Source of the DNA: Microbacterium sorbitolivorans
GTDB lineage: Bacteria > Actinomycetota > Actinomycetes > Actinomycetales > Microbacteriaceae
Assembly (NCBI RefSeq): GCF_003327285.1
Contig: NZ_KZ848474.1
Location: forward strand, 620,001 to 684,000
Direction of reading: 5' to 3'
Length of the DNA: 64,000 nucleotides
This document shows positions 16,917 through 25,694 of this stretch, piece after piece; positions within the stretch are counted from its first letter, which is position 1; each line of letters starts with the position of its first letter. Below the pieces are notes generated by a model. That model saw only the letters and a program-made list of their open reading frames with translations. It did not search any database and was not told the origin of the DNA. Both the position numbers and the translations under genes were made by a program.

Positions 16917-16947
16917 TGCACATCGATGTGCACCTTGTGCGTATACT
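16917..16947 (+). promoter_or_regulatory. Operator palindrome and -10 box of the YhgE/Pip-tetR operon
   Basis: TGCACATCGATGTGCA (16917-16932) is a perfect 16-bp palindrome. TATACT (16942-16947) is a good -10 box and would start transcription at 16954-16955, at the GTG of the first gene, so the message is probably leaderless. The palindrome covers the -35 region and is a natural site for the TetR regulator encoded as the third gene. Confidence 0.6.
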
Positions 16948-16954
16948 CGTTCGC

Positions 16955-19561
16955 GTGAGAAAGAGTTTGCAGGTCTTGGGGCGCGACGCGATGCGACTCG
17001 TCCGTCAGCGCAGGGTGTGGGTCATCGTCATCGGTGTGCTCATCACGCCTGCGCTGTACGCGTGGTTCAACATCAACGCGTTCTGGGATCCGTACTCGAA
17101 CACCTCGAGCGTAAACGTCGCCGTCGTCAACCTCGACGAGGGCGCCGATTCTGACCTCACCGGCCCGCTCGATGTCGGCGAGGAGGTCGTCGCCAAGCTC
17201 AAGGACAACGACGAGCTCGGCTGGGTCTTTATGGATGAGGGCGAGGCGCAGGACGCAGTCAAGCGCGGCGACGTCTACGCCACGATCGTCATCCCGTCAG
17301 ACTTCAGCGCCGACCTCGTGAGCATTACGACCGACGAGTTCACGCAGCCCGCGCTGCAGTACTACGTGAACGAGAAGGCGAGCGCGATCGCGCCGAAGAT
17401 CACCGACGTCGGCGCCTCGCAGCTCGACGCGCAGATCACGAGCTCGTTTACCGAGCAGGTCGCCGAGGCCGTCTCCGACGCGCTGAAGGAGGCCGGCGAC
17501 GACACCGAGGGGCGCCTGGAGGGCGCGAAGACCGACTCCCTCAACGCCTTCGACGAGGCGACGCAGACGATCGATTCGGCGCGCGAAGAACTCACCGGGC
17601 AGGCCGCCTCGCTCGACGAATCCCGCGGTTCGCTGGCCTCGGCGTCTTCCACGCTCTCCGACGTCGACACGACGCTCGGCGACGTGCAGGTCGCGATCGA
17701 GCAGGCGAAGTCGCTCATCGCCGAGGCGCAGGATCAGGTGATCGCGTTCACCGACGCCGCGACCTCGGCCTACGTCGACGGCACGACGCAGCTCGCCGAT
17801 GCCGCGGCCGCGGCGAACCTCGTCGTGACCGACCTCGGCGAGGTCGCCGACAAGGTGGGCCTCCGCGTCGACGGCGCCATCGAGCAGGTCAGCGCCGTCG
17901 TCGAGGCGAACGCCACCGCGATCGCGCGCCTGCAGGAGATCGTCGACACGGCCGAGCTCGATGAGGCCACGACCCAGCGGCTGACCGAGGTCATCGACAC
18001 GCTCCAGCAGCGCAACGAGACCGATCAGCAGCTCCTCGCCGACCTCCAGAACCTCAACGACTCGGCGGGCGGCATGGCCGACGCGATCCAGGCGTCTGCC
18101 GACTCCGTCACCCAGGCGGTCAACGAGGCGCAGGGCGCCGCGACCGACCTCCGTTCGGCCCTCACCTCGACGGTGCCGGCGCTCAACAGCGCGATGTCGT
18201 CGCTCTCGACGAGCGCGGGAGAGTTCTCCGCCGCGATCGACGGCCAGCGCGACCAGCTCGTCCAGGCGCAGCAGCTGCTGGCCGAGCTCGACACCCAGCT
18301 CGTCTCGACCTCCGAGGCGCTCACGGCCCTCGACGGCAACCTCGCGGGGATCCAGGACGAGCTGCAGCTGGCCCGCACCGACATCTCCGCCCTCAGCGCG
18401 GCGTCGGAGTGGAGCGCTCTCAGCACGATCACCGGCCTCGACTCGGCCCAGATCGCGCAGTTCGTCGCCTCGCCCGTCGAGGTGTCCACACACGTTGTCT
18501 TCCCGATCGCGACCTATGGCTCTGCCATGGCCGCGCTCTTCACCAACCTGTCGCTGTGGATCGGCGCGTTCGTGCTCATGGTCATCTTCCGCACGGAGGT
18601 CGATACCGAGGGCATCGAGGGCATCACGGTGCGGCAGGCCTACTTCGGTCGTTTCTTCCTCTTCGCGATCTTTGCGGTGATTCAGGCGCTGATCGTCTGC
18701 ATCGGAAACCTCGTCATCGGGATCCAGGTGGTGAGCGCGGCGGCGTTCGTCGGCACGGGCGTGCTCGTCGCCCTCGCCTACGTCAGCATCGTCTACGCCC
18801 TCTGCGTCGCGTTCGGCCACGTCGGCCGCGGCCTCTGCATCCTGTTCGTGATCATGCAGATCCCGGGCGCCTCGGGTCTGTACCCGATCGAGATGATGCC
18901 CGGGTTCTTCCGCGCCATCTACCCGTTCCTGCCCTTCACCTACGGTATCGACGCGATGCGCGAGACCATCGCCGGCTTCTACGGCAGCGACTACTGGCAG
19001 TTCCTCGGCGTGCTCGCCGTGTTCGTGCTCGGCGCCTTTATCGTCGGCCTCGTGGTGCGCCGCCGCTTTGCCAGCCTCAACGCGGTCTTCAACCGCGAGG
19101 TCGTCGCCACCGATTTGCTGGTCGGCGAGAAGGTGCAGATCGTCGGCGGCGGCTACCGCCTGCCCGACCTGATCCGCGCGCTTTCCGACCGCGAGGAGTA
19201 CCGCGACGAGCTGGCCCGCCGATCCGAGCCGTTCACGCGCCGGTATCCCGCGATGCTGCGCACGACCGTGATCGCCGGCATCGCGGGCCTCGTCGTGATC
19301 GGCGTCATCGCCTGGCTCGTACCGGGCGGCAAGGCGAGCCTGCTCGGTGTGTGGCTGCTGTGGACCCTGCTCGTGATCGGCGTGCTCGTGACCCTCGAAT
19401 ACTTCAAGCAGAGCTTCGCCCGTGCGGGAGAGGTCGCGTCGCTCGGCGACGACGAGCTCCGCCGCGCGGTGGTGAGCGAAGGATCCCGCACTCGCGTTGC
19501 CGCGGGCGCCGACGGATCCGTCATACCCGAGACGGCCACAGACGGAGGAGACCGCGCATGA
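16955..19561 (+). CDS. YhgE/Pip family membrane protein, first paralogue
   Basis: An 868-residue membrane protein. One N-terminal membrane segment (VWVIVIGVLITPALYAWFNI) is followed by a long extracellular region of about 500 residues rich in Ala, Asp and Gln with heptad-like coiled-coil content, then about six membrane segments of the ABC-2-like type in the C-terminal part. The family includes phage infection protein Pip and the EsaA-like type VII component; many members are poorly characterised. The GTG at 16955 matches the predicted transcription start. An ATGA overlap couples it to the next gene. Confidence 0.83.
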   Translation: MRKSLQVLGRDAMRLVRQRRVWVIVIGVLITPALYAWFNINAFWDPYSNTSSVNVAVVNLDEGADSDLTGPLDVGEEVVAKLKDNDELGWVFMDEGEAQDAVKRGDVYATIVIPSDFSADLVSITTDEFTQPALQYYVNEKASAIAPKITDVGASQLDAQITSSFTEQVAEAVSDALKEAGDDTEGRLEGAKTDSLNAFDEATQTIDSAREELTGQAASLDESRGSLASASSTLSDVDTTLGDVQVAIEQAKSLIAEAQDQVIAFTDAATSAYVDGTTQLADAAAAANLVVTDLGEVADKVGLRVDGAIEQVSAVVEANATAIARLQEIVDTAELDEATTQRLTEVIDTLQQRNETDQQLLADLQNLNDSAGGMADAIQASADSVTQAVNEAQGAATDLRSALTSTVPALNSAMSSLSTSAGEFSAAIDGQRDQLVQAQQLLAELDTQLVSTSEALTALDGNLAGIQDELQLARTDISALSAASEWSALSTITGLDSAQIAQFVASPVEVSTHVVFPIATYGSAMAALFTNLSLWIGAFVLMVIFRTEVDTEGIEGITVRQAYFGRFFLFAIFAVIQALIVCIGNLVIGIQVVSAAAFVGTGVLVALAYVSIVYALCVAFGHVGRGLCILFVIMQIPGASGLYPIEMMPGFFRAIYPFLPFTYGIDAMRETIAGFYGSDYWQFLGVLAVFVLGAFIVGLVVRRRFASLNAVFNREVVATDLLVGEKVQIVGGGYRLPDLIRALSDREEYRDELARRSEPFTRRYPAMLRTTVIAGIAGLVVIGVIAWLVPGGKASLLGVWLLWTLLVIGVLVTLEYFKQSFARAGEVASLGDDELRRAVVSEGSRTRVAAGADGSVIPETATDGGDRA

Positions 19562-21753
19562 GGGACATCCTGCACCTGACCCGCCGCGACATCCGGCGCG
19601 CCACCTCGAGCGTGATGGCCGTGATCGTCATCTTCGGCCTCGTCGTGATCCCGTCGCTGTTCACGTGGTTCAACGTGATCGCCAGCTGGGATCCGTTCTC
19701 GAACACGAAGAACCTCAAGGTCGCCGTCGCGAGCGCCGACGAGGGCTACCTGAACGACCTCGTCCCGATTCGCATCAACATCGGCGACAAGGTTCTTTCT
19801 GAGCTTCGCGCCAACGACGACCTCGACTGGGTCATCACGACGGAAGACGACGCGATCGACGGCACGAAGTCGGGCGAGTACTACGCCGCCCTCGTGTTGC
19901 CGGCATCGTTCAGCACCGACATGATGACGTTCTACTCGGACGACGTCGAGCACACGAGCCTCGCGTATTACACGAACGAGAAGAAGAACGCGCTCGCGCC
20001 GAAGATCACCGATCAGGGCGCCGACGGCGTCTCGCAGCAGATCAACGAGGTCTTCACCGAGACGCTCAGCGACATCGCGCTCAGCGTCGTCTCGTCGCTC
20101 TCCGACTACCTCACCGACGTCGACACGCAGGCGGCGCTCACCCGCCTCGAGGCCCGCATCGGCGGCGTGGCCACGCAGCTGCGCGGCGGCGCGCAGACGG
20201 CCGACATGTTCACGAGCCTGCTCGAGTCGACGATCCCGCTCGTCGACGGGGCCTCGTCGCTCATCACCTCGTCCGGATCCGCGTTCGAGGACGCGTCGAG
20301 CGCGGTGGGCGGCGGAGCGGCCGCGGTCGACGAGCTCGGCGACGTGCTCGCGTCGTCGACGCAGGCGCTCTCCGACGCGATCTCGCGCACGGCCGCCGGC
20401 TACGACGCTGTCGGCGCGCGCATCGACGAGCTCTTCGCGCAGGGCGCGCAGCTCAGCGATAGCCAGGTGCAGGTGATCGACACGCTGGCAGGCCGCATGC
20501 AGGACCAGATCGACCACTACACCGAGCTGCGTAACCGGCTCGAGAACGAGATCCGCCCGATCCTGCCGGACGAGGCGCAGGACGCCTTCAGCGCGGTGCT
20601 CGAGCGCATCGATGCCGCGATCGCCGCCCAGCAGTCGGCGCACGACCGCGTCGCCCAGGCGGGGCAGGACATCGCCGACGGCTCGGCGGAGCGCCAGGCG
20701 AAGCACGACGAGATCACCGCGTCGATCGACGCCGCGAAGCAGGCGCTGCAGAGCGCGCAGGATTCGTACACGGGCTCGCTACAGCCGAAGCTCGACGAGC
20801 TCGCCGCGACGCTTTCGGTGATCGGGGCGGACGTCTCGTCGATCGGCGACGACCTGTCGGCCGCGGCCGACAGGCTGGCCGGCTCGGCCGGCGGCCTCCG
20901 CGACACCCTGACGGGCGCGCAGGAATCCACGCAGCGGATCTCGGAGTCGCTCACCGAGACGGCCGAGACGTTCGACAAGGTCGAGGCGGCCCTCGCCGAC
21001 GCCGCCAAGACCGGCGACCTCAGCGCGCTGAACGACATCATCGGTTCGGATCCGAGCGTGCTGGCGACCTCGCTCGCGCAGCCCCTGCGCGTCGACCGCA
21101 CGGCCGTGTTCCCGATCGTCAGCTTCGGCGCGGGAATGGCGCCGCTCTACATGGCGCTCGCGCTCTGGGTCGGTGCGCTGCTCATGACGGTCGCGATCCG
21201 CGTCGACGTGAACGCCGACACCCTGCCGGACCGGCCGGAGCTCTCGCCGACGAAGAAGTACCTCGGCCGCTACGGCATCTTCGGCCTGATCGGGCTCGCG
21301 CAGAGCACGCTCGTGACGCTCGGCCTCATCCTGTTCATCCAGGTCGAGCCGGCGAACGCGTTCCTGCTGATCCTCGCCGGCTGGGTCACATCGCTCGTGT
21401 TCACGCTGCTGATCTACACGGCGGTCGTCGCGCTCGGAAACGCGGGCAAGGCGCTCGCGGTGCTGGTGCTCGTCATCCAGGTCTCCGGATCCGGTGGCGC
21501 GTACCCGCTGCAGCTGCTACCGGAGTGGTTCCAGAACATCTCGCCGTTCCTGCCCGCGACGCACGCCGTCGCCGCGATGCGCTCGGCCATCGCCGGCGTC
21601 TACGCGAGCGACTTCTGGATCTCGCTCGGCACGCTCGCGCTCTTCGTTGTCCCCGCGCTGCTCGTGGGACTCGTGCTGCGGCGCCCGCTGATGTCGTTCA
21701 CGCAGGGCCTGTCGAAGGCCATCGAGTCGACGAAGCTGATGTCACCGTCATGA
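19558..21753 (+). CDS. YhgE/Pip family membrane protein, second paralogue
   Basis: A 731-residue paralogue of the preceding protein with the same plan: membrane segment near residues 20-42 ending PSLFTWFNVIASWDPFSNT, an extracellular coiled-coil-rich region, and about six C-terminal membrane segments. Segments such as WDPxSNT, NEKxxALAPKITD and YPFLPxT/SPFLPAT recur in both proteins, so they are a diverged tandem duplication, perhaps forming a heteromeric exporter or surface complex. Coupled by ATGA to genes on both sides. Confidence 0.83.
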   Translation: MRDILHLTRRDIRRATSSVMAVIVIFGLVVIPSLFTWFNVIASWDPFSNTKNLKVAVASADEGYLNDLVPIRINIGDKVLSELRANDDLDWVITTEDDAIDGTKSGEYYAALVLPASFSTDMMTFYSDDVEHTSLAYYTNEKKNALAPKITDQGADGVSQQINEVFTETLSDIALSVVSSLSDYLTDVDTQAALTRLEARIGGVATQLRGGAQTADMFTSLLESTIPLVDGASSLITSSGSAFEDASSAVGGGAAAVDELGDVLASSTQALSDAISRTAAGYDAVGARIDELFAQGAQLSDSQVQVIDTLAGRMQDQIDHYTELRNRLENEIRPILPDEAQDAFSAVLERIDAAIAAQQSAHDRVAQAGQDIADGSAERQAKHDEITASIDAAKQALQSAQDSYTGSLQPKLDELAATLSVIGADVSSIGDDLSAAADRLAGSAGGLRDTLTGAQESTQRISESLTETAETFDKVEAALADAAKTGDLSALNDIIGSDPSVLATSLAQPLRVDRTAVFPIVSFGAGMAPLYMALALWVGALLMTVAIRVDVNADTLPDRPELSPTKKYLGRYGIFGLIGLAQSTLVTLGLILFIQVEPANAFLLILAGWVTSLVFTLLIYTAVVALGNAGKALAVLVLVIQVSGSGGAYPLQLLPEWFQNISPFLPATHAVAAMRSAIAGVYASDFWISLGTLALFVVPALLVGLVLRRPLMSFTQGLSKAIESTKLMSPS

Positions 21754-22385
21754 CCGATACAGAGACGAAGCCGGCCTCCGTGCGGCCGCGCCGCAGCGAC
21801 GCGACCGCCAACCGCGAGGCGCTCATCGGCGCGGCGCAGTCGCTGCTCGCGGTCGACCCGAACGCCTCGCTCGACGCGATCGCGCAGGCCGCAAAGCTGT
21901 CGCGCCGCGCGCTCTACGGGCATTTCCCCGACCGCGAGAGCCTGCTCGACGAGGTGATCGCGCGCGGCGCCCAGCGGTTCAACGCGGTGGCGGAAGAGAC
22001 CGACGATCCGGATCCGCGGGTTGCGATCGCGGGGCTCGCGGCGCGGCTGTGGCGCGAGGCTTCCGCCGTGCGGGCGGCCGCGAACATCGCGCTCGAGAAC
22101 GCGCACGTTCTCGGCACCGTGCGGGCGCTGGCGCCGCTGCGCCGTCGCGTGCGCGCGCTCGTCAAGGCCGGTATCGAGTCTGGCGCGTTCCGCGGTGACA
22201 TGTCAGACAGGGTGCTCGCGTTTCTTGTGGAGGAGACGGCGCGCGCGACGCTCCGCGAGCGCCGGCTGACGTCGAAGGATGGCGCCTCCACGGTTGTTCG
22301 TGTCGTGCTGAGCATCGTCGGCGTGCCCTGGACCGAGCAGGTTGCGCTGCTCGAGGCACACCCGGAGATCGTCGCGGCGGGGTGA
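21750..22385 (+). CDS. TetR family transcriptional regulator
   Basis: A 211-residue regulator. The N-terminal helix-turn-helix spans about residues 38-70 (SLDAIAQAAKLSRRALYGHF) and is followed by an all-helical ligand domain. It is the third gene of the YhgE/Pip operon, coupled by ATGA, so it probably represses its own operon through the palindrome at 16917-16932. Ligand unknown; such regulators often sense a compound exported by the neighbouring proteins. Confidence 0.85.
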   Translation: MTDTETKPASVRPRRSDATANREALIGAAQSLLAVDPNASLDAIAQAAKLSRRALYGHFPDRESLLDEVIARGAQRFNAVAEETDDPDPRVAIAGLAARLWREASAVRAAANIALENAHVLGTVRALAPLRRRVRALVKAGIESGAFRGDMSDRVLAFLVEETARATLRERRLTSKDGASTVVRVVLSIVGVPWTEQVALLEAHPEIVAAG

Positions 22386-22426
22386 GGGGACGTTTGCGGG
22401 TCCGCAGCGTGGACTGATGCGATGAG

Positions 22427-22650
22427 ATGAGGGCCCCGGCATCGATCTGGGTCACCACACAGGATTGGTTCCGCGGAGTCCTGAGGCATTACGTCGCCCA
22501 TGCCAGCGCGAAGCTCACCGCTGCAAATCGTCTTGAGATGGTTGGCGCCATCGTCGATGACTGGTCAGGGCCGCGTCGCCGAGCGATTCCATATGGCGCT
22601 CGGAGGCCTCTCACCCATCGACCGCGCCCTCAGGGTGCACAGGCGGAACC
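22427..22650 (+). pseudogene. Decayed IS481-like transposase N-terminus
   Basis: Between tetR and the metY-type gene, one frame reads HASAKLTAANRLEMVGAIVDDW, then the reading shifts by one base and continues GQGRVAERFHMAL and GLSPIDRALRVHRR. Together these resemble the start of IS481-family transposases (HANAxLTxxxRLxxxxxIVxDGW, then xRVAERFxV helix-turn-helix, then a DRSSRPHRSP-like stretch) with a frameshift and an internal deletion. No catalytic domain or terminal inverted repeats are seen. The similarity is by eye only. Confidence 0.42.
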
Positions 22651-22658
22651 CCTACGTA

Positions 22659-23948
22659 TCAGAGCGTCGCGTCGAGGGCTCGCGTGAGGTCGCGGATGAG
22701 GTCGTCGGCCCTCTCGATTCCGATCGAGAGGCGCACGAGCCCCGGCGTGATGCCGAGATCGAGGCGCTCGGGCTCGGTGAGCTTCGCGTGAATCGTGCTG
22801 CCCGTGTGGATCGCGAGGGTGCGCACGTCGCCGATGTGGGTCATGTGGCTCACGAGCTCGAGCGAGTCGACGAACGTGCGCGCGGCCTCGCGGCCGCCGG
22901 CGAGGTCAATCGAGATGATGGATCCGGCGCCGTCCGGCAGGTACTTGTCGGAGAGCGCGCGGTACGGGCTGCCCGCGAGACCGGGGTAGTGCACGGCCGT
23001 GAGCGCCGGGTGGCCCTCGAGCGCCTCGGCGATGCGCTGCGCGTTCTGCACGTGGCGCTCCATGCGCAGCGAGAGCGTCTCGATGCCGTGGAGCAACAGG
23101 AAGGTGCTCGTCGGCGGCACCGTCGGGCCGTACTCGAGCACGATCACCGAGCGCAGGTAGGCGCCGTACGCGCCGGATCCGTACCGATCGGTGAACGACT
23201 GTTCACCGCGGGATCCGGGCTGGGTCAGCTGCGGGAAGCGGTCGGCGTGCGCGGCCCAGTCGAAGCGGCCGCCGTCGACGATCGCGCCGCCGATCACGGC
23301 GCCGTGGCCCGCGAGCCACTTCGACGTCGAGTGGATGACGATGTGCGCGCCGAACTCGAAGGGGCGCTGCAGGTAGGGCGTCGCCACGGTGTTGTCGACG
23401 ACGAGCGGGATGCCGGCGCGGTCGGCGACCTCGGCCAGCTTCTTGAGATCGACGACCTCGCCGAGCGGGTTCGGAATCGACTCGGTGTAGATCGCCTTGG
23501 TGTTCGGCCGCACCCGCGCGAGCCACTCGTCGACCGTCGCCGATTCGTCGATCGCCTCGAACGAGAGGCCCTGGCGCACGAGCGCCCCGCGGAACATCTC
23601 GCGCGTGCCCTCGTAGAGCTTCTTCGTCGTGAGGATGTGGTCGCCCGCAGACGCGAGGGCGAAGAGCGCCGCCGCGATGGCCGCCTGCCCGCTCGCGACG
23701 AGCACCGCGTCGGTGCCGCCCTCGAGGTCTGCGAGCCGCCGGGCCGCGACGACGTTGGTCGGGTTGTCGTTGCGCGAGTATGCGCGGCGCGTGCTGCGCC
23801 CCGCGAACCGCTCGACGCCGTCTTCGAAGCTGTCGAACTGGTAGCCCGCCGTCTGGTAGATCGGCGTGATGCGGGCCGACGCCTCGGCGTCGATGATCTC
23901 GCCCGCGTGCACCTGGCGGGTCTCGAAACCGTACTGCTCGTTCGTCAT
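22659..23948 (-). CDS. metY: O-acetylhomoserine sulfhydrylase (MetY type)
   Basis: A 429-residue PLP enzyme of the Cys/Met metabolism family that makes homocysteine (or methionine) from O-acetylhomoserine and sulfide. Motifs: YSRNDNPTNVVAARRLADLEGG, PNPLGEVVDL and the Schiff-base Lys210 in IHSTSKWLAGHG. The length and the absence of the cystathionine-synthase insert favour sulfhydrylase. The ATG at 23948 overlaps the stop of the upstream patB-type gene by ATGA, forming a sulfur amino acid pair. Confidence 0.87.
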   Translation of the reverse strand: MTNEQYGFETRQVHAGEIIDAEASARITPIYQTAGYQFDSFEDGVERFAGRSTRRAYSRNDNPTNVVAARRLADLEGGTDAVLVASGQAAIAAALFALASAGDHILTTKKLYEGTREMFRGALVRQGLSFEAIDESATVDEWLARVRPNTKAIYTESIPNPLGEVVDLKKLAEVADRAGIPLVVDNTVATPYLQRPFEFGAHIVIHSTSKWLAGHGAVIGGAIVDGGRFDWAAHADRFPQLTQPGSRGEQSFTDRYGSGAYGAYLRSVIVLEYGPTVPPTSTFLLLHGIETLSLRMERHVQNAQRIAEALEGHPALTAVHYPGLAGSPYRALSDKYLPDGAGSIISIDLAGGREAARTFVDSLELVSHMTHIGDVRTLAIHTGSTIHAKLTEPERLDLGITPGLVRLSIGIERADDLIRDLTRALDATL

Positions 23949-25108
23949 CGTGCTACCGCCTCGCCCATCGCCGTCAGTGCCTCCGCCAGGATCGGCCGCG
24001 GCGTCGCGAACACGATCCTCACGAAATCTTCGTACCCGCGGCCGAGCAGGCGCCCCTCGGTGAGGGTCACCCCGGCCTTCTCGCGGAAGAACTCTGCGGG
24101 AGCCTCGGGCAGGCCGAGCGCGGCCACGTCGATCCACCCGATGTAGGTCGCCTCGGGGGCGCGGTAAACGGATCCGGGAAGGTTCTCGGCGAGGAGGGTC
24201 GCGAGCGCGCGGCGGTTGCCGTCGAGGTAGGCGACGACCTCGTCAAGCCACGGCTTGCCGTGGCGGTAGGCGGCCGTCGAGGCGACGACGCCGAGCGTCG
24301 CCGCGCCGTGCGGCACCGAGAAGCCGAGCTTGGCGTAGGTGGCCTGGTCTGCGTCGTTCGAGGTGATGAGCTGGGCCGTCTTGAGGCCCGGCAGGTTCCA
24401 GGCCTTCGATGCGCTCGTGCCCGTGATCGTGTGGGCGGCCGCGGCCTCGGAGACCGACGCGTACGGCACGAACTCACGCCCGTCGAAGCGCAGCGGGGCG
24501 TGGATCTCGTCGGCGAAGACCCGGCCGCCGTGGCGCTCGACCACCTCGGAGATCGCCAGGAGCTCGTCGCGGCCCGTCACGGTGCCGGTCGGGTTGTGCG
24601 GGTTACAGAGGATCAGCGTGCGGGCGCCCGACGCGAAGGCCTCGTCGATGCGCTCGAGGTCGTAGCTCCACCGGCCGTCGACCTCGACGCCCGGCACCTC
24701 GATGACGGGGTGGCCGATCGACGGCAGGAAGCTGAGGAACGGCATGTAGGCGGGCGTCGGCACGATCACGGCGGATCCGGCCGGCGCGTACTCGGCCATC
24801 ACCACGCCGAGCGCGGCCATGACGTCGGAGACCGCGTGCACGCGATCCGGATCCACCGACCAGCCGTACTCGGACGCCATCCACCCCGCGGTGGCCTCGC
24901 CCAGCTCGGCCGCGAGCGGCGGCGACAGGTAGCCGAGCGTGCCGTCGTCGACCGCGCGGTGCAGCGCCTCGGCGACGGGAGGCGCGACCCCAAAGTCCAT
25001 CTCGGCAACCCACGCGCCGATGGTGCCCGGATGCAGACTCCACTTTCGGCTCTCGGGACGGTCGAGGCTCGCCCTCGTGATGGCGTCGAAGGGATGCGTT
25101 GTCGTCAT
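23945..25108 (-). CDS. patB: PatB/MalY-type aminotransferase, probable cystathionine beta-lyase
   Basis: A 387-residue fold-type I PLP enzyme that cleaves C-S bonds of cystathionine or cysteine conjugates. Motifs: WVAEMDFGVAPPV, LLCNPHNPTG-like LCNPHNPTG at 168-176, VFADEIHAPL and the Schiff-base Lys235 in GTSASKAWNLPGLK, all characteristic of MalY/PatB. ATG at 25108 is preceded by AGAGG. In tandem with the MetY-type gene it would complete transsulfuration or sulfur salvage. Confidence 0.86.
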   Translation of the reverse strand: MTTTHPFDAITRASLDRPESRKWSLHPGTIGAWVAEMDFGVAPPVAEALHRAVDDGTLGYLSPPLAAELGEATAGWMASEYGWSVDPDRVHAVSDVMAALGVVMAEYAPAGSAVIVPTPAYMPFLSFLPSIGHPVIEVPGVEVDGRWSYDLERIDEAFASGARTLILCNPHNPTGTVTGRDELLAISEVVERHGGRVFADEIHAPLRFDGREFVPYASVSEAAAAHTITGTSASKAWNLPGLKTAQLITSNDADQATYAKLGFSVPHGAATLGVVASTAAYRHGKPWLDEVVAYLDGNRRALATLLAENLPGSVYRAPEATYIGWIDVAALGLPEAPAEFFREKAGVTLTEGRLLGRGYEDFVRIVFATPRPILAEALTAMGEAVAR

Positions 25109-25210
25109 GGCCTCTGGTTTCGGGGTGGGGATGCGGTGCTCTGACCACCCTATGCGGGGGCTCGGGCGCGAACGGAATGCCCCGTTCACGCGACGACATA
25201 ATTGATCCCC

Positions 25211-25639
25211 TTACTCGAGCGCGTCTTCGAGCAGGCGCAGGATCTCGAGCGCGGCGCCCGGGTCGACCGAGTCCGGGATGGCGGATCCGAGCCCCGCGAC
25301 CCAGTGCTCATGGAGGCGTCTGATGGTCTCGGCCGCGGTGTCGGTCAGCACGTACCTCACGACGCGGCGATCCTCGGTGCTGCTCTCGCGCCGCAGGAGC
25401 TCCTTCTCGACGAGCGAGCGGAGTACCGTGCTCGCGTTGCTCGTGCGCAGGTCGAGGTCGGCCGCGAGGTGCGACGAGGTGATCCCGGGATTGTGATCGA
25501 TGTGCCGCATGACGTGTGCCTCGAGCGGTGTCAGTGTGATGATCTGCGGATCCTGCTGCATGCGCACGTTGAGCTTGCGGGCGACGTGCACGATGCGGTC
25601 GGCCAGCTCGATCAAGTCTTCGTCGCGGGAGGAGGTCAT
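25211..25639 (-). CDS. MarR family transcriptional regulator
   Basis: A 142-residue winged-helix regulator (ITSSHLAADLDLRTSNASTVL recognition region, then the wing STEDRRVVRYVLT). It is divergent from the MFS exporter gene, with a shared inverted repeat in the 55-bp intergenic region, so it most likely represses the exporter and itself. It reads towards patB, 102 bp away, and may co-transcribe with it. Confidence 0.87.
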   Translation of the reverse strand: MTSSRDEDLIELADRIVHVARKLNVRMQQDPQIITLTPLEAHVMRHIDHNPGITSSHLAADLDLRTSNASTVLRSLVEKELLRRESSTEDRRVVRYVLTDTAAETIRRLHEHWVAGLGSAIPDSVDPGAALEILRLLEDALE

Positions 25640-25658
25640 GCGTCCATCCTACGTTCAC

Positions 25659-25694
25659 TTGACTTTAGAAACATAGTTATGTTGTCATAATTAT
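25659..25694 (+). promoter_or_regulatory. Shared marR/exporter operator and promoter
   Basis: A -35 box TTGACT (25659-25664) stands 17-18 bp before a weak -10 (TTGTCA/TGTCAT), putting the start at the exporter ATG (25695). The inverted repeat ATAGTTATG-TTGT-CATAATTAT (25673-25694, 8 of 9 pairs) ends right at the ATG and also overlaps minus-strand boxes for marR. Expected MarR site. Confidence 0.55.
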
